Below are positions 49,311-59,747 of a DNA stretch of 64,000 nt, one piece after another. Numbering within the stretch: the first letter of the stretch is position 1; the number at the start of each line of letters is the position of its first letter. The position numbers and the translations under genes are program-made. The stretch is from Hyphobacterium sp. CCMP332 (GTDB lineage Bacteria > Pseudomonadota > Alphaproteobacteria > Caulobacterales > Maricaulaceae). The DNA is taken from the NCBI RefSeq assembly GCF_014323565.1, contig NZ_CP058669.1:1019501-1083500 (forward strand), in the 5' to 3' direction. The notes beneath the pieces were generated by a model. The model saw only the letters and a list, made by a program, of their open reading frames with translations. It made no database searches and was not told the DNA's origin.

Positions 49311-50360
49311 ATGACCTCGATCAAGAAACCGCTCGTCGACAAGCATCTGCGCAAGAACAAACAGGGCCTGACCCAGCGTGATTATGAAGGTGTGGCGTCT
49401 ACGCTTTGCGCCGGTTGCGGCCATGACTCCATCACCGCCGCCTTTGTGCGCGCCTTCCACGAGCTCGATCTGGAGCCGCACCGCGCCGCCAAGATTTCCG
49501 GTATTGGCTGTTCATCCAAGACCACCGCTTACTTCCTGGGCCAGTCGAGCGGGATCAACACGGTGCATGGCCGCATGCCGTCGGTGGCCACCGGTGCCGC
49601 TGCGGTCAATCCCGACCTGCACTATATCGGCGTGTCCGGCGATGGAGATTCTCTCTCCATTGGCTTGGGGCAGTTTGCGCACGCCATTCGCCGCAATCTC
49701 AACATGCTCTATGTGATCGAGAATAATGGTGTCTACGGGCTCACCAAGGGCCAGTTCTCGGCCTCAGCGGATATCGGCACCCGCGCCAAATATGGAGAAG
49801 TCAACGAACAGACCCCGATTGATCCGGTGCGCCTCGCCCTCACCCTGGGTGCCAGCTTTGTGGCGCGCAGCTTCTCCGGCGACAAGGAACAGCTCGTGCC
49901 GCTGATCAAGGCCGGCCTCATGCATCGCGGCTTTGCGGTGATTGATGTTGTCAGCCCGTGCGTGACCTTCAATGACCACGCCGGCTCCACAAAGTCTTAT
50001 GCCCATACCTATAAATACTATCACCCGGTCATCCACGCCGATTTCGTGCCGGAAGCCACCGAAATCACAGCGGACTATGCCGAGGGCGAGGCCATAACCA
50101 TCCCCATGCACAATGGCGGCGATGTGGTCCTGCGCAAAACCGACAAGAGCCACGATCCGCGCGACCGCGATGCGGCCTTTGATCTGCTTAAAAACCTCGA
50201 AGGATCAGAAATCCCGACTGGCCTCATCTATATCGATGAAAGCCGCCCCGACATGGGCGAGATGAACCACATTCCTGACACACCGCTGAATGCGATAGAC
50301 CATTCAAAGCTTTGCCCGGGATCGGCCAAGCTCAAAGAGCTTATGGACGGGTATAGTTAG
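49311..50360 (+). CDS. 2-oxoacid:ferredoxin oxidoreductase beta subunit
   Basis: The beta subunit carries thiamine diphosphate and a 4Fe-4S cluster. The first cysteines are in STLCAGCGHDSITAAFV and the next in ISGIGCSSKTTAYFLGQ. TPP/Mg binding is in GVSGDGDSLSIGLGQFAHAI and ENNGVYGLTKGQFSAS. DVVSPCVTFNDHAGSTKSY holds another conserved cysteine. With 349 residues it is of the KorB size. It follows the alpha subunit by 3 bp. Substrate is most likely 2-oxoglutarate, but pyruvate or other oxoacids cannot be excluded from sequence alone. Confidence 0.9.
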   Translation: MTSIKKPLVDKHLRKNKQGLTQRDYEGVASTLCAGCGHDSITAAFVRAFHELDLEPHRAAKISGIGCSSKTTAYFLGQSSGINTVHGRMPSVATGAAAVNPDLHYIGVSGDGDSLSIGLGQFAHAIRRNLNMLYVIENNGVYGLTKGQFSASADIGTRAKYGEVNEQTPIDPVRLALTLGASFVARSFSGDKEQLVPLIKAGLMHRGFAVIDVVSPCVTFNDHAGSTKSYAHTYKYYHPVIHADFVPEATEITADYAEGEAITIPMHNGGDVVLRKTDKSHDPRDRDAAFDLLKNLEGSEIPTGLIYIDESRPDMGEMNHIPDTPLNAIDHSKLCPGSAKLKELMDGYS

Positions 50361-50385
50361 CAGCCTTTTCCAATGCTATCGCCGC

Positions 50386-50455
50386 GTCCCTCGGACTTGA
50401 TCCGAGGGTCCATCTCACTTGATTGATGGATACCCGGATCAAGCCCGGGCACCCC
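50386..50455. repeat. Palindromic repeat in the korB/hutU convergent spacer
   Basis: The unit is CCCTCGGACTTGATCCGAGGG followed by TCCATC, a short arm pair around CACTTGATTGATGGA, then CCCGG-ATCAAG-CCCGGG. It belongs to the same general class as the repeats at 42736 and 44203. As the two genes converge here, it may stop transcription from both sides. No other feature is visible in the 104-bp spacer 50361-50464. Confidence 0.75.
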
Positions 50456-50464
50456 GGTTAGTGA

Positions 50465-52128
50465 CTAGATCGACGGCAAATCCAGCCCCTGCTCTTTCGC
50501 GCAATCCTTGGCGATGTCATATCCCGCATCGGCATGGCGCATGACGCCGGTACCGGGATCATTCCACAGCACGCGTGCAATCCGCTTCGCCGCTTCCGGT
50601 GTGCCGTCGGCAGCAGATCACCACGCCCGAATGCTGCGAGAATAGCCCATGCCCACACCGCCGCCGTGATGCAGCGACACCCAGTCGCGCCCGACGCCGT
50701 GTTGACCAGCGCGTTCAGCGGCGGCCAGTCGCGACCGCGTCCGAGCCATCCTTCATCGCCTCGGTCTCCCGATTGGGGAGGCGACCGAGCCCGGATCCAG
50801 ATGATCGCGGCCGATCACGACCGGCGCAGACAATTCGCCTGACGCCACCATCTCGTTGAAGGCCAGACCCGAGCTTGCCGGTCCCCCAGACCGACCCAGC
50901 AAATCCGCGCCGGCAGACCCTGAAACGCAATGCGTTCGCGTGCCATATCCAGCCAGTTGTGCAGGTGCTTGTCGTCCGGGATCAGCTCCTTCACCTTCGC
51001 GTCGGTCTTGTAGATATCCTCGGGATCGCCTGACAGCGCCGCCCAGCGGAAGGGACCCACACCCCGGCAGAAGAGCGGGCGGATATAGGCCGGCACAAAA
51101 CCCGGAAAATCAAATGCATGTGTTACACCAACATCCATCGCCATTTGACGGATATTATTACCATAATCCAGTGTCGGCACCCCGCATGGAAAGCCAGCAT
51201 CGCGGCTTGCACCTGCTCGGCCATCGACAATTTGGCTGCTTTTGAAACACCATCCGGATCGGTTTCGCGCTTGCTCTCCCACTCCTCCAGCGTCCATCCG
51301 GCCGGCAGATATCCATTGACCGGATCGTGCGCACTGGTCTGGTCGGTGACCACGTCCGGGCGGATACCGCGCTTCACCATTTCCGGGAAAATCTCGGCTG
51401 CATTGCCCAGCAGGCCAACGGATACCGCACGGCCTTCCTTGTGGGCGGTCTCGATGATTTCAATCGCCTCGTCCAGCGTATCGGCGCGCTTATCCAGATA
51501 GCGGGTGCGCAGACGCATCTCGATCCGCGACGGCTGGCATTCCACGGCCAGCATGGACGCGCCGGCCATCGTCGCGGCCAGCGGCTGGGCCCCGCCCATA
51601 CCGCCCAAACCACCGGTCAAAATCCATTTGCCCTTCAGATCGCCACCGAAATGCTGACGCCCAACCTCGGCAAAAGTTTCGTATGTGCCCTGAACGATGC
51701 CCTGGCTGCCGATATAGATCCATGATCCGGCCGTCATCTGGCCGTACATCATCAGACCCTTCTTATCGAGCTCGCGGAAATGCTCCCACGTCGCCCAGGC
51801 CGGCACCAGGTTGGAGTTGGCGATGAGCACACGCGGCGCATCCGCATGGGTCTTGAACACGCCCACTGGCTTGCCCGATTGCACCAGCAGCGTCTCGTCA
51901 TCTTCCATGCGCTTCAGCTCTCGACGATGCGGTCGAAAGCTCCGCCAGTCGCGCCGCCCGGCCGATGCCGCCATAGACGACCAGCTCTTCGGGTTTTTCC
52001 GCGACATCCGGGTCGAGATTATTCATCAGCATCCGCAAGGGCGCTTCGGTCAGCCAGGACTTCGCATCCAGCTCCGGGCCGGTTTTCGCGCGGATGATAC
52101 GGGCATTATCGAGGCGGCTTGAGGACAT
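50465..52128 (-). pseudogene. hutU: Urocanate hydratase, interrupted by many small frameshifts
   Basis: The stretch has the full length of a urocanase gene, from ATG 52128 to TAG 50465, and all parts of the protein can be read, but in shifting frames. Clear pieces are [60 protein letters not shown] and [17 protein letters not shown]. Small indels occur at about 51920-51945 (three), 51180, 50880, 50780, 50725, 50675 and 50590-50650 (several), most in short runs of one base. Long parts (51190-51900 and 50900-51175) are undamaged. It is the last gene of the hut operon. Either the gene is freshly inactivated or this region is badly sequenced; coupling with hutG (TGATG) is intact. Confidence 0.88.
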
Positions 52129-52934
52129 CAGTCATGCTCCCAGTGCAGGTTTTCGGCGGCTGCGACGGCAGCAGTCAGGATATCTTTCAGGAGGTCTTGA
52201 AGTCTGGCCGCAGCGGCGTCGTCATAGGTCAGACTCGCCTCGTCCATATAGGCACGCTGGGCCAGCTCCATTTGCAAGGCGTGCAGATTGTGGCGCGGCA
52301 GGCCGAAAGTGCGCGTGATCCAGCCGCCCTTGAACCGGCCATTCGCGACGGTTTCATAATCGTCCTGATCCAGCATCACCTGCATGACCGCACGGGCGAT
52401 CGCGGTATCGCAGGTCTCGCCATCATTCGTGCCCAGGTTCAACACCGGCAATTCGCCCGCGAACAGCCGCGGCACGTTCGAGGCAATGGAATGGGCATCA
52501 TACAGGACCGCATAGCCATGGACGGCACGGATGCGGGCAATCTGTTCGCTCAATTCCTGATGATAGGGGTCAAAGTATTCCGCCCGGCGATTTTCGATTT
52601 CAGCCTCGTCCGGCGCATCGCCCTCATAAACCGGTCCGCCGTCAAACAATTCAGTGGGCACCAGCCCGGTCGTGGCCTGTCCGGGGTAAAGCGATTGCCC
52701 GGACGGGTCGCGGTTCAGGTCGATCACCATGCGCGACACATTCGCTTTCAGGATCGTCGCATCCATGTCGGCGGCAAACGCGTAAAGCCGGTCCACGAAC
52801 CAGTCCGTATCCGGCAGGGTGCGCGCCTTCTGCGTCATCCGCGCCAGAATATCCTCCGGCACATGTGTTCCGGCATGCGGGATATTGATGATCAGCGGGC
52901 TTTGCCCGGCGCGCAGGTCAAACAGCGCGGTCAT
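52128..52934 (-). CDS. hutG: N-formylglutamate deformylase
   Basis: HutG hydrolyses N-formylglutamate to glutamate and formate, the last step of the five-step histidine route. The N-terminal [19 protein letters not shown] with [20 protein letters not shown], the [13 protein letters not shown] segment and the central [20 protein letters not shown] are typical of this amidohydrolase family. It has 268 residues from the ATG at 52934, which overlaps the hutH stop (ATGA). A few upstream residues in the longer frame are not part of the protein. Together with HutF this indicates the formylglutamate rather than the formamide pathway. Confidence 0.92.
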   Translation of the reverse strand: MTALFDLRAGQSPLIINIPHAGTHVPEDILARMTQKARTLPDTDWFVDRLYAFAADMDATILKANVSRMVIDLNRDPSGQSLYPGQATTGLVPTELFDGGPVYEGDAPDEAEIENRRAEYFDPYHQELSEQIARIRAVHGYAVLYDAHSIASNVPRLFAGELPVLNLGTNDGETCDTAIARAVMQVMLDQDDYETVANGRFKGGWITRTFGLPRHNLHALQMELAQRAYMDEASLTYDDAAAARLQDLLKDILTAAVAAAENLHWEHD

Positions 52935-54451
52935 CACACCACTCCCGGAAGTTCGCAAAGGCCGGCCAGCGCGCCCTGCCCGATCATTTCGGTGGCGCGC
53001 GCAATATCCGGCGCAAAGAAGCGGTCATCTTCCAGCATGGGAATTTCGGCCCGCAGCTTGCCTTTGGCGGTTTCCAGCAAGGCTGAAGAGGTCATCGGCG
53101 CATGAAAGTCCATACCCTGCGCCGCCGTCAGCCATTCCAGCGCGATGATCGCGTCCAGATTGGCCGTCATATCCATCAGACGGCGCGCACCATGCGCGGC
53201 CATGGAAACATGATCTTCCTGATTGGCGGAGGTCGGGATTGAATCCACGCTGCACGGCGTTGCGCGTTGCTTGTTCTCGCTGACCAGCGCTGCAGCCGTT
53301 ACCTGCGGAATCATGAAGCCGGAATTGAGCCCCGGTGCCGGCGACAGGAAAGCGGGCAGGCCGGAGAGGTTCGGATCCACCAGCATGGCCTGACGCCGTT
53401 CGGACATCGACCCGATCTCGCAAATCGCCAATGCAATCATGTCGGCGGCAAAAGCCACCGGTTCGGCATGAAAATTCCCGCCGGAGATCACATCCGGACC
53501 ATCCGGGAAGATCAACGGATTATCCGTGACCGCATTGGCCTCGGTCGACAACGTCGCCGAAGCCTGACGCAAGACATTCAGGCAAGCGCCCATCACCTGA
53601 GGCTGACAGCGCAGGCAATACGGGTCCTGTACCTTGGAACAATTGATGTGGGACTCATTGATCTGACTTCCCGCCAGCAACGCCCGATACGCCGCCGCCG
53701 CATCAATCTGACCCTGGTGACCCCGGCAATCATGGATGCGGGCATCAAAAGGCGACATTGAGCCCTGAGCGGCATCCACACTCATCGCGCCGGTGATCAG
53801 AGCGGATTTGAACGCCTGCTCGGCATCAAACAGGCCCGCGAGCGCGTAAGCAGTTGAAAACTGTGTGCCGTTCAGCAGCGCCAGCCCTTCCTTGGGGCCG
53901 AGTTCGAGCGGCGAAAGCCCGATTTTCGCTAGCCCGTCCGCCGCAGACACCGTCTGATCGCCGACCCGAACGTCGCCGACGCCGATCAGAGCAGCTGCCA
54001 GCTGCGAAAGCGGGGCAAGGTCACCCGATGCCCCCACAGAGCCCTGAGACGGGATGACAGGCGTCAGATCGGCTTTCAGCATGGTTTCGAGGGCGACGAT
54101 GACCTTCCAACGCACGCCGGACACACCGCGACCGAGCGACGACATCTTCAGCGCCATCATCAGCCGGACGATCTTGGCAGGCATGGGAGAGCCAACGCCC
54201 GCAGCATGCGACAGGACCAGTCGTTTTTGAAGCTCGGCCAGCTCGTCATTGGCGATGCGGCTCTGCGCGAGTTTCCCGAAGCCGGTGTTCACGCCATAAA
54301 CGGCCCGGCCAGAAGCCAGCAATTCCTGAACTGCCGCCGCGCCGCGCGTTACATCGCCCTTGCAGCCCGGATCCAGGCTGACACCTGCCCCACGATAGAT
54401 TGAGCGCCAGTCAGAAAGCGCCATCGCGCCCGGCCGCAGCGTCACCGTCAT
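52934..54451 (-). CDS. hutH: Histidine ammonia-lyase
   Basis: HutH removes ammonia from histidine to give urocanate. The electrophilic MIO group forms from the Ala-Ser-Gly in [15 protein letters not shown], about residue 140. Other parts are [53 protein letters not shown] and [16 protein letters not shown]. The start is the ATG at 54451, which overlaps the hutI stop (ATGA); the frame continues open to 55024 but that region is hutI. The 505-residue length is normal. Confidence 0.96.
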   Translation of the reverse strand: MTVTLRPGAMALSDWRSIYRGAGVSLDPGCKGDVTRGAAAVQELLASGRAVYGVNTGFGKLAQSRIANDELAELQKRLVLSHAAGVGSPMPAKIVRLMMALKMSSLGRGVSGVRWKVIVALETMLKADLTPVIPSQGSVGASGDLAPLSQLAAALIGVGDVRVGDQTVSAADGLAKIGLSPLELGPKEGLALLNGTQFSTAYALAGLFDAEQAFKSALITGAMSVDAAQGSMSPFDARIHDCRGHQGQIDAAAAYRALLAGSQINESHINCSKVQDPYCLRCQPQVMGACLNVLRQASATLSTEANAVTDNPLIFPDGPDVISGGNFHAEPVAFAADMIALAICEIGSMSERRQAMLVDPNLSGLPAFLSPAPGLNSGFMIPQVTAAALVSENKQRATPCSVDSIPTSANQEDHVSMAAHGARRLMDMTANLDAIIALEWLTAAQGMDFHAPMTSSALLETAKGKLRAEIPMLEDDRFFAPDIARATEMIGQGALAGLCELPGVV

Positions 54452-55650
54452 GCCCAGTCCCCGGATAGAATACGCCCGTGAAGCGGACGCGCGCCGATCC
54501 ATTGGATCAATTGCGCCAGATTGTCGACATCCCAGACGGCCAGATCGCATCTCTTGCCGACCTCGATCGTGCCGATCTCGTTTTGCAGTCCCAGAGCGCG
54601 TGCGCCCTCTCGCGTAATGCCCGCCAGCGCTTCCTCCACCGTCATGCCGAAGAGCGTGCACCCCATATTGGCAATGGTCAGCAGCGAAAGGACAGGTGAA
54701 GAACCTGGATTGGCATCCGTCGCCAGTGCCATGGGAACGCCCGCCTTTCGCAGCGCGTCCATGGGCGGCTTCTGGGTCTCGCCCAGCATGTAGAAGGCTC
54801 CGGGCAACAACACGGCAACCGTTCCGGCTTTGGCCATCGCGGCAACACCGTCGCCGGATGTATACTCCAGATGGTCTGCGCTCAGGGCACCGAATTCGGC
54901 TGCGAGCGCGGCACCGTTTGAATCGCTGAACTGGTCCGCATGCAGTTTGATTTGCAGACCCGCTTCGCGAGCCGCCTCGAAAACGCGCCGTGTTTGTTCC
55001 GGTGTAAAGGCAATCTTTTCGCAATAGGCATCAACGGCATCCGCAAGTCCCTCGCGCGCCGCTTCGCGGATCAATGGCAGACAAATCTCATCGATGTAGT
55101 CGTCGGCCCGTCCGGCATATTCCGGCGGGATGGCGTGGGCGGCCAGCAGCGTCGACTGAACCCTGAGCCCAGTCACCAGACCCAGACTTCTTATGGCCTT
55201 CAGCATATTCAGTTCTGACATGAAGTTCAGGCCATAACCCGTTTTAATTTCTACGGTTCCAAGGCCTTCCTGAATCAGCGCATCGAGCCGGGGAAGCGTC
55301 GCGGCCGCAAGGTCTGTCGCGCTTGAACAACGCACAGCCTCGACGGTCGCGACAATGCCACCACCCGATTTTGCGATGGCCTCATAGCTTTCCCCGTTCA
55401 GCCGGCGCTCAAATTCTCCTGAACGGTCGCCTGCAAAAACGAGATGGGTGTGACAATCAACCAGGGCAGGCGTCACCCATCGACCGTCAAGATCGGTTGT
55501 GTCGTCGCAGTCAGGCGCATCGCTCGACCGCCCGACCCATACAATGCGACCGTCGCGTACGGCGATCGCGCCGTCCTCCAGCGCGCCATAGGGCGCATCC
55601 CCGGCCATCGTCGCCAGCCTGGCATTCGTGAAAGTGCGATCAACGCGCAT
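54448..55650 (-). CDS. hutI: Imidazolonepropionase
   Basis: HutI hydrolyses imidazolone propionate to N-formimino-glutamate. The metal site is [17 protein letters not shown], with further ligand regions in [16 protein letters not shown] and [36 protein letters not shown] and [17 protein letters not shown] are also conserved. It has 400 residues. As the first gene of the leftward hut operon (hutI-H-G-U), it faces hutF across a 63-bp spacer. Confidence 0.95.
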   Translation of the reverse strand: MRVDRTFTNARLATMAGDAPYGALEDGAIAVRDGRIVWVGRSSDAPDCDDTTDLDGRWVTPALVDCHTHLVFAGDRSGEFERRLNGESYEAIAKSGGGIVATVEAVRCSSATDLAAATLPRLDALIQEGLGTVEIKTGYGLNFMSELNMLKAIRSLGLVTGLRVQSTLLAAHAIPPEYAGRADDYIDEICLPLIREAAREGLADAVDAYCEKIAFTPEQTRRVFEAAREAGLQIKLHADQFSDSNGAALAAEFGALSADHLEYTSGDGVAAMAKAGTVAVLLPGAFYMLGETQKPPMDALRKAGVPMALATDANPGSSPVLSLLTIANMGCTLFGMTVEEALAGITREGARALGLQNEIGTIEVGKRCDLAVWDVDNLAQLIQWIGARPLHGRILSGDWA

Positions 55651-55713
55651 GCGCTCTCCCCAACTCGTCGAGAATCCCTACACTAGGTGATGTCTTGTCA
55701 GAGGATAACCCGC
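55651..55713. promoter_or_regulatory. Compact divergent promoter region hutI / hutF
   Basis: Only 63 bp separate the two start codons, so the two promoters must overlap or face each other closely. A ribosome site AGAGGA precedes hutF. No HutC-type palindrome is evident. Shared control of both arms of the pathway from here is likely by position. Confidence 0.35.
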
Positions 55714-57069
55714 ATGCGCAAGCTTCAAGCGAAGTCCGCCCTTCTTCCCGACGGCTGGGCCGACAATGTCTGCATTGAAATCGATGCCGATGGCCAGCTG
55801 AAGAGCGTCACGGCGAATAGCCCGCTGGATCCGGCTGTTGAGACATACGAAACCTTGCTCGCCGCCCCTGCCAATCTCCACAGCCACGCCTTTCAACGCG
55901 CACTGGCCGGACTGACGGAAGTTCGCGGCCCCGGTGATGATGATTTCTGGAGCTGGCGCGAGCGCATGTACGCCTTTTTGCCGCGCCTGACGCCCGACGA
56001 TGTTGAAACCATTGCCGCCCAACTCTTTGTCGAGCTGGCCGAGAGCGGCTTTGCTGCGATCGCGGAGTTTCACTACCTGCACCATCAGGCCGATGGCCAG
56101 CCCTATGACGATGTTGCCGAAATGGCAGGCCGGATATCCGCAGCCGCCGGGCAGACCGGGCTAGGCCTGACGCTTCTGCCCGTCGCCTATGCCCGCAGTG
56201 GTTTTGGCGGCGCCCCGACGCACAAAGGTCAAATCCGGTTTTCAAATTCTGCCGGGAATTTTCTGAAACTCTGGGAGGCCAGCTCAACACACCTGCGCCG
56301 CGCCGATGATCGCCTCGGTCTGGCACCGCATTCCCTGCGCGCCGTTACGCCGGAAGACCTCTCCACAGTTCTGCAGGCAAAGCATGATGGACCAATCCAT
56401 ATTCACGCCGCCGAACAGGTTAAGGAGGTGGACGATTGCCTTGCCTGGAGCGGTCAACGCCCCGTCGAATGGCTTCTGAATCATCATGATATCAATGAAA
56501 GATGGTGTTTCATTCACGCCACCCAGATGACGGAGGATGAAACAACAGCCCTTGCCCGCACTGGTGCCGTGGCCGGTTTGTGTCCGACGACGGAAGCTGA
56601 TCTGGGCGACGGTATTTTCAATGGACGCCAATGGCATGCGGAAGGCGGAAATTGGGGCATTGGAACGGATTCGCATATCGGGACGGATATCGCGGTTGAA
56701 CTGCGGCAACTGGAATGGAGCCAGAGGCTGCTCCACAAACAACGCACCGTTCTGGCCAATCCGATGCAATCGAACGCCAGAAGCCTTTACGAAGGAGCGC
56801 TTGCGGGCGGAGCGCAGGCATTGGGGCGGAAGTCCGGCAAACTCGCCCCGGGATATTGGGCAGACATGGTGTCACTGGAATCCGGCCATCCGGTATTGGC
56901 CGGAAAATCAGCGGATGCATTGCTCGACAGCTGGGTTTTTGCCGGCTCCCGCAACTGCGTCAGCGATGTCTGGTCGGCCGGCCGGCATATCGTCAAAGAC
57001 GGCCAGCATATTGCGCGCGACAATATCGCGGGCCGCTATGCCGGCGTCATGAAAAAGCTTCTCGCCTAA
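55714..57069 (+). CDS. hutF: Formimidoylglutamate deiminase
   Basis: HutF converts N-formimino-glutamate to N-formylglutamate and ammonia. Amidohydrolase features are NLHSHAFQRALAGLTEVRG (metal histidines), EFHYLHHQADGQPYDD, GPIHIHAAEQVKEVDDCLAW, WCFIHATQMTEDET, and NWGIGTDSHIGTDIAVELRQ (metal Asp). I start at the ATG at 55714 with AGAGGA at 7 nt, giving 451 residues; the frame from 55687 adds 9 residues. Its TAA stop overlaps the TAG stop of hisIE in CTAA at 57066-57069. Confidence 0.93.
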   Translation: MRKLQAKSALLPDGWADNVCIEIDADGQLKSVTANSPLDPAVETYETLLAAPANLHSHAFQRALAGLTEVRGPGDDDFWSWRERMYAFLPRLTPDDVETIAAQLFVELAESGFAAIAEFHYLHHQADGQPYDDVAEMAGRISAAAGQTGLGLTLLPVAYARSGFGGAPTHKGQIRFSNSAGNFLKLWEASSTHLRRADDRLGLAPHSLRAVTPEDLSTVLQAKHDGPIHIHAAEQVKEVDDCLAWSGQRPVEWLLNHHDINERWCFIHATQMTEDETTALARTGAVAGLCPTTEADLGDGIFNGRQWHAEGGNWGIGTDSHIGTDIAVELRQLEWSQRLLHKQRTVLANPMQSNARSLYEGALAGGAQALGRKSGKLAPGYWADMVSLESGHPVLAGKSADALLDSWVFAGSRNCVSDVWSAGRHIVKDGQHIARDNIAGRYAGVMKKLLA

Positions 57070-57671
57070 CGATGCCGGGCTTCCAGAGTCGAGACCACAT
57101 CGGCCAGTGACAATCCGCGAGCCCGCAGAAGCATCATCAGGTGGAAAATCAGATCTGCGGCCTCGCCCTTCAGGGCGTCATCATCTTCCGACACCCCCGC
57201 CAAAGCTGTTTCCACGCCCTCTTCGCCAACCTTTTGCGCAAGCTTGTTCAGCCCCGCTGTGTTCAAGCGGGCAACGTAACTCTTCTCCGGGTCCGCCAGA
57301 CGTCGCTCGTCAATGACGCGCTCGAGCGTGTTGAGAAAACCCGGCGAGGCAGGCGCATCATCGCCAAAGCAGGTTGGCGTTCCCGTGTGACAAACCGGGC
57401 CTGCAGGCAGCGCTTTGACCAGCAAGGTGTCGCGGTCACAATCGATATGGATCACCACAAGCGCCAGTGTATTGCCGCTGGTTTCGCCCTTTTTCCATAG
57501 TCTCTTTTTACTTCTGCTATAAAAGGTTACGACATTTTCTTTTATCGTCACATCCACTGCTTCCCGATTCATATAGCCCAGCATCAGAACCTGCGATGTC
57601 TCCGCATGCTGGACAATGGCCGGAACCAGCCCCTCACCTTTGGCAAAGTCGATATCGTCCGGATTGATCAT
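57066..57671 (-). CDS. hisIE: Fused phosphoribosyl-AMP cyclohydrolase / phosphoribosyl-ATP pyrophosphatase
   Basis: This bifunctional protein performs steps two and three of histidine synthesis. The HisI half (about residues 1-110) has [13 protein letters not shown], the strongly conserved [18 protein letters not shown] and [20 protein letters not shown]. The HisE half has [31 protein letters not shown] and [20 protein letters not shown]. Fusion is normal in enteric bacteria and Bacteroidetes but unusual in alphaproteobacteria, which keep hisI and hisE apart. The ATG at 57671 overlaps hisF (ATGA). A stretch at about 57488-57555 is AT-rich in codon use, though its residues are conserved. Confidence 0.94.
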   Translation of the reverse strand: MINPDDIDFAKGEGLVPAIVQHAETSQVLMLGYMNREAVDVTIKENVVTFYSRSKKRLWKKGETSGNTLALVVIHIDCDRDTLLVKALPAGPVCHTGTPTCFGDDAPASPGFLNTLERVIDERRLADPEKSYVARLNTAGLNKLAQKVGEEGVETALAGVSEDDDALKGEAADLIFHLMMLLRARGLSLADVVSTLEARHR

Positions 57672-58435
57672 GCGCGGACCTCTATGGATTGCTGTTTGAG
57701 ATAGGCCTTCAGATCGCCAATCTCGATGACCTGCTTGTGGAAGACGCTGGCGGCGAGTGCGCCGTCGACCCCGGCTGTTTTGAACACATCGGAAAAATGT
57801 GCCAACGCGCCGGCACCGCCCGACGCGATCAGAGGCACACCGCAAATGTCCCGTGCGGCCGACAGCTGATCGACATCGTATCCCTCACGCACGCCGTCCT
57901 GGTCCATACAATTGAGGACGATCTCGCCCGCTCCCCGGTCAATCGCTTCGGCAATCCACTCCAGCGTCGATCGGGATTCAGTGCGTGTTTTTTCGGGATC
58001 ACCGGTATTGGAGTGGACCCGCCAGTCACCCTCAATCTCGCGGCTATCGATCCCGACGACGATGCACTGGATACCAAACTCCGCGGCCAGACGGTCAATC
58101 AGTGCGGGATCTGCGAGCGCCGGTGAATTGACCGATATCTTGTCGGCGCCCGCAAATAGCCGGGCCCGGGCATCATCGACGCTGCGAATGCCGCCTGCCA
58201 CGCAAAACGGGATATCAATCTCGCGGGCGACGCGTTTGACCCATTCCGGCTCGACCGATCGGGCCTCGGGACTGGCAGTAATGTCATAAAAGACAAGCTC
58301 GTCTGCGCCTTCGGCCGCATAGCGTGCAGCGAGCGCGACGATGTCACCGACGTCCTCGTGATTGCGAAACCTCACGCCCTTGACCACGCGGCCATCCTTG
58401 ACGTCGAGACAGGGGATTATGCGCTTTGCAAGCAT
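57668..58435 (-). CDS. hisF: Imidazole glycerol phosphate synthase, cyclase subunit
   Basis: HisF, with HisH, makes imidazole glycerol phosphate and AICAR. The catalytic Asp is in [20 protein letters not shown] and the second in [17 protein letters not shown]. Phosphate loops are [20 protein letters not shown] and [17 protein letters not shown]. It has 255 residues. It overlaps hisA by 19 bp and hisIE by 4 bp. Confidence 0.96.
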   Translation of the reverse strand: MLAKRIIPCLDVKDGRVVKGVRFRNHEDVGDIVALAARYAAEGADELVFYDITASPEARSVEPEWVKRVAREIDIPFCVAGGIRSVDDARARLFAGADKISVNSPALADPALIDRLAAEFGIQCIVVGIDSREIEGDWRVHSNTGDPEKTRTESRSTLEWIAEAIDRGAGEIVLNCMDQDGVREGYDVDQLSAARDICGVPLIASGGAGALAHFSDVFKTAGVDGALAASVFHKQVIEIGDLKAYLKQQSIEVRA

Positions 58436-59151
58436 GCCAGCGCCTCCCCCAGTGAGAAGCGGTTTTCGAACAAAGCCTTGCCGACAATCGCGCCGTCCGC
58501 GCCAACGTTTTTCAGCGCCACGAGATCATCCAGCGAGGACACGCCCCCGGACGCCTGCCAGGCAATATCCGGCCAGAGCTCACAGAGCTCTGCGTACAAG
58601 GACGTATTCGGGCCCTGCAGTGCGCCATCCCGGTCTACATCGGTGACCAGCGCGTGACGAAGCCCCGACGACGTATATCGCTCAAGCAAGGCCGCCAGCG
58701 GTTCATCTCCCTTGCGGGTCCAGCCGGCAACCAGTGGCCAGATAATGCCGGCCTCGATACGCACATCGAATGCAGCGACAATCCGGTCCGGACCGAATTC
58801 GGATATCCATGCAGCGACGGTATCGGGCTCACGCACGGCCAGACTGCCGATAATGACCCGCTCGGCGCCGGCCTTGAGGATGGCGGCGATTTCCTCGCGC
58901 GTGCGTATGCCACCGCCGACCTGAAGCCGCAGACCGGTATTGGACAGGGACTGGACCGCCGCAGACTGCCGCCGCTCGCCATCACGGGCGCCGGACAGGT
59001 CAACGACGTGCAGATACTCGGCGCCCTGCGCCAGATAGGCCGCCGCCACCGCAGCCGGATCCCCGCCATAATCGGTCACGGCATCGAAATCGCCCTTATG
59101 GAGCCGGACTACGCGGCCATCGAGCAGGTCTATCGCCGGATAAAGCTTCAT
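58417..59151 (-). CDS. hisA: 1-(5-phosphoribosyl)-5-amino-imidazole carboxamide isomerase HisA
   Basis: HisA isomerises ProFAR to PRFAR. The N-terminus [20 protein letters not shown] has the catalytic Asp; [17 protein letters not shown] and [11 protein letters not shown] form phosphate binding, and [16 protein letters not shown] holds the second Asp. [18 protein letters not shown] follows. The ATG at 59151 overlaps hisH (ATGA) and gives 244 residues; 24 residues upstream in the open frame are hisH sequence. Confidence 0.95.
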   Translation of the reverse strand: MKLYPAIDLLDGRVVRLHKGDFDAVTDYGGDPAAVAAAYLAQGAEYLHVVDLSGARDGERRQSAAVQSLSNTGLRLQVGGGIRTREEIAAILKAGAERVIIGSLAVREPDTVAAWISEFGPDRIVAAFDVRIEAGIIWPLVAGWTRKGDEPLAALLERYTSSGLRHALVTDVDRDGALQGPNTSLYAELCELWPDIAWQASGGVSSLDDLVALKNVGADGAIVGKALFENRFSLGEALACLQSA

Positions 59152-59747
59152 GACCGCATCTCCAGAAAATTCTTCAGAATGCGCGCACCCACCGGCCCTG
59201 ACCGTTCGGGGTGAAACTGGCACCCCATGATGTTGTCCCGGCGCACAGCGGCGGAGAAGTTCGCGCCATAGATTGTTGTGGCAATGGTGAACTCACTCAC
59301 CGGCGCGGCGAAACTGTGCACGAAATAGGCGCGATCGTTCTCGCCAAGTCCCGCCAGCAGCGGATCGGCCGGTGATCGCACATCCAGCGTGTTCCAGCCC
59401 ATATGCGGCAGCACACCGCCCTCGAAGGGCGCTAGCGGCGCCACGCGTCCCGGAATGAGGCCCAGCCCGTCCACATCACCTTCGTCAGACCGGTCGAACA
59501 ACAATTGCATGCCCAGACAAATGCCCAGCAAGGGCCGCGCTTCACGCTGCAGGGCCTCGGCCCAGCCTGACGCCCGCAATTGCGTCATCGCCGGCAAGGC
59601 CGAGCCCACGCCGGGCAGGATCAGACGATCCGCAACATCAGCATCCGCCGGCGTGGCGGCCAGAAGGTGATCCGCCCCCAACCGGTCGAGCGCCGCCTGA
59701 ACCGAATAGATATTCGCGCAGCCTGTCTGGATGATGGCGATGGTCAC
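59148..59747 (-). CDS. hisH: Imidazole glycerol phosphate synthase, glutaminase subunit
   Basis: HisH releases ammonia from glutamine for HisF. The triad is Cys in LLGICLGMQLLF and His and Glu in NIMGCQFHPERSG. The N-terminus TIAIIQTGCANIYSVQAAL and LILPGVGSALPAMTQL are standard. It has 199 residues. The start is a GTG at 59747 overlapping the hisB stop (GTGA). Confidence 0.94.
   Translation of the reverse strand: MTIAIIQTGCANIYSVQAALDRLGADHLLAATPADADVADRLILPGVGSALPAMTQLRASGWAEALQREARPLLGICLGMQLLFDRSDEGDVDGLGLIPGRVAPLAPFEGGVLPHMGWNTLDVRSPADPLLAGLGENDRAYFVHSFAAPVSEFTIATTIYGANFSAAVRRDNIMGCQFHPERSGPVGARILKNFLEMRS

Noticed and set aside
47979-49481. 500-codon open frame on the minus strand
   Set aside because: Antisense to the oxidoreductase alpha and beta subunit genes and without recognisable domains.
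54452-55024. N-terminal extension of the hutH frame
   Set aside because: This part is hutI read in another frame; hutH starts at 54451 with [10 protein letters not shown] and an ATGA overlap.
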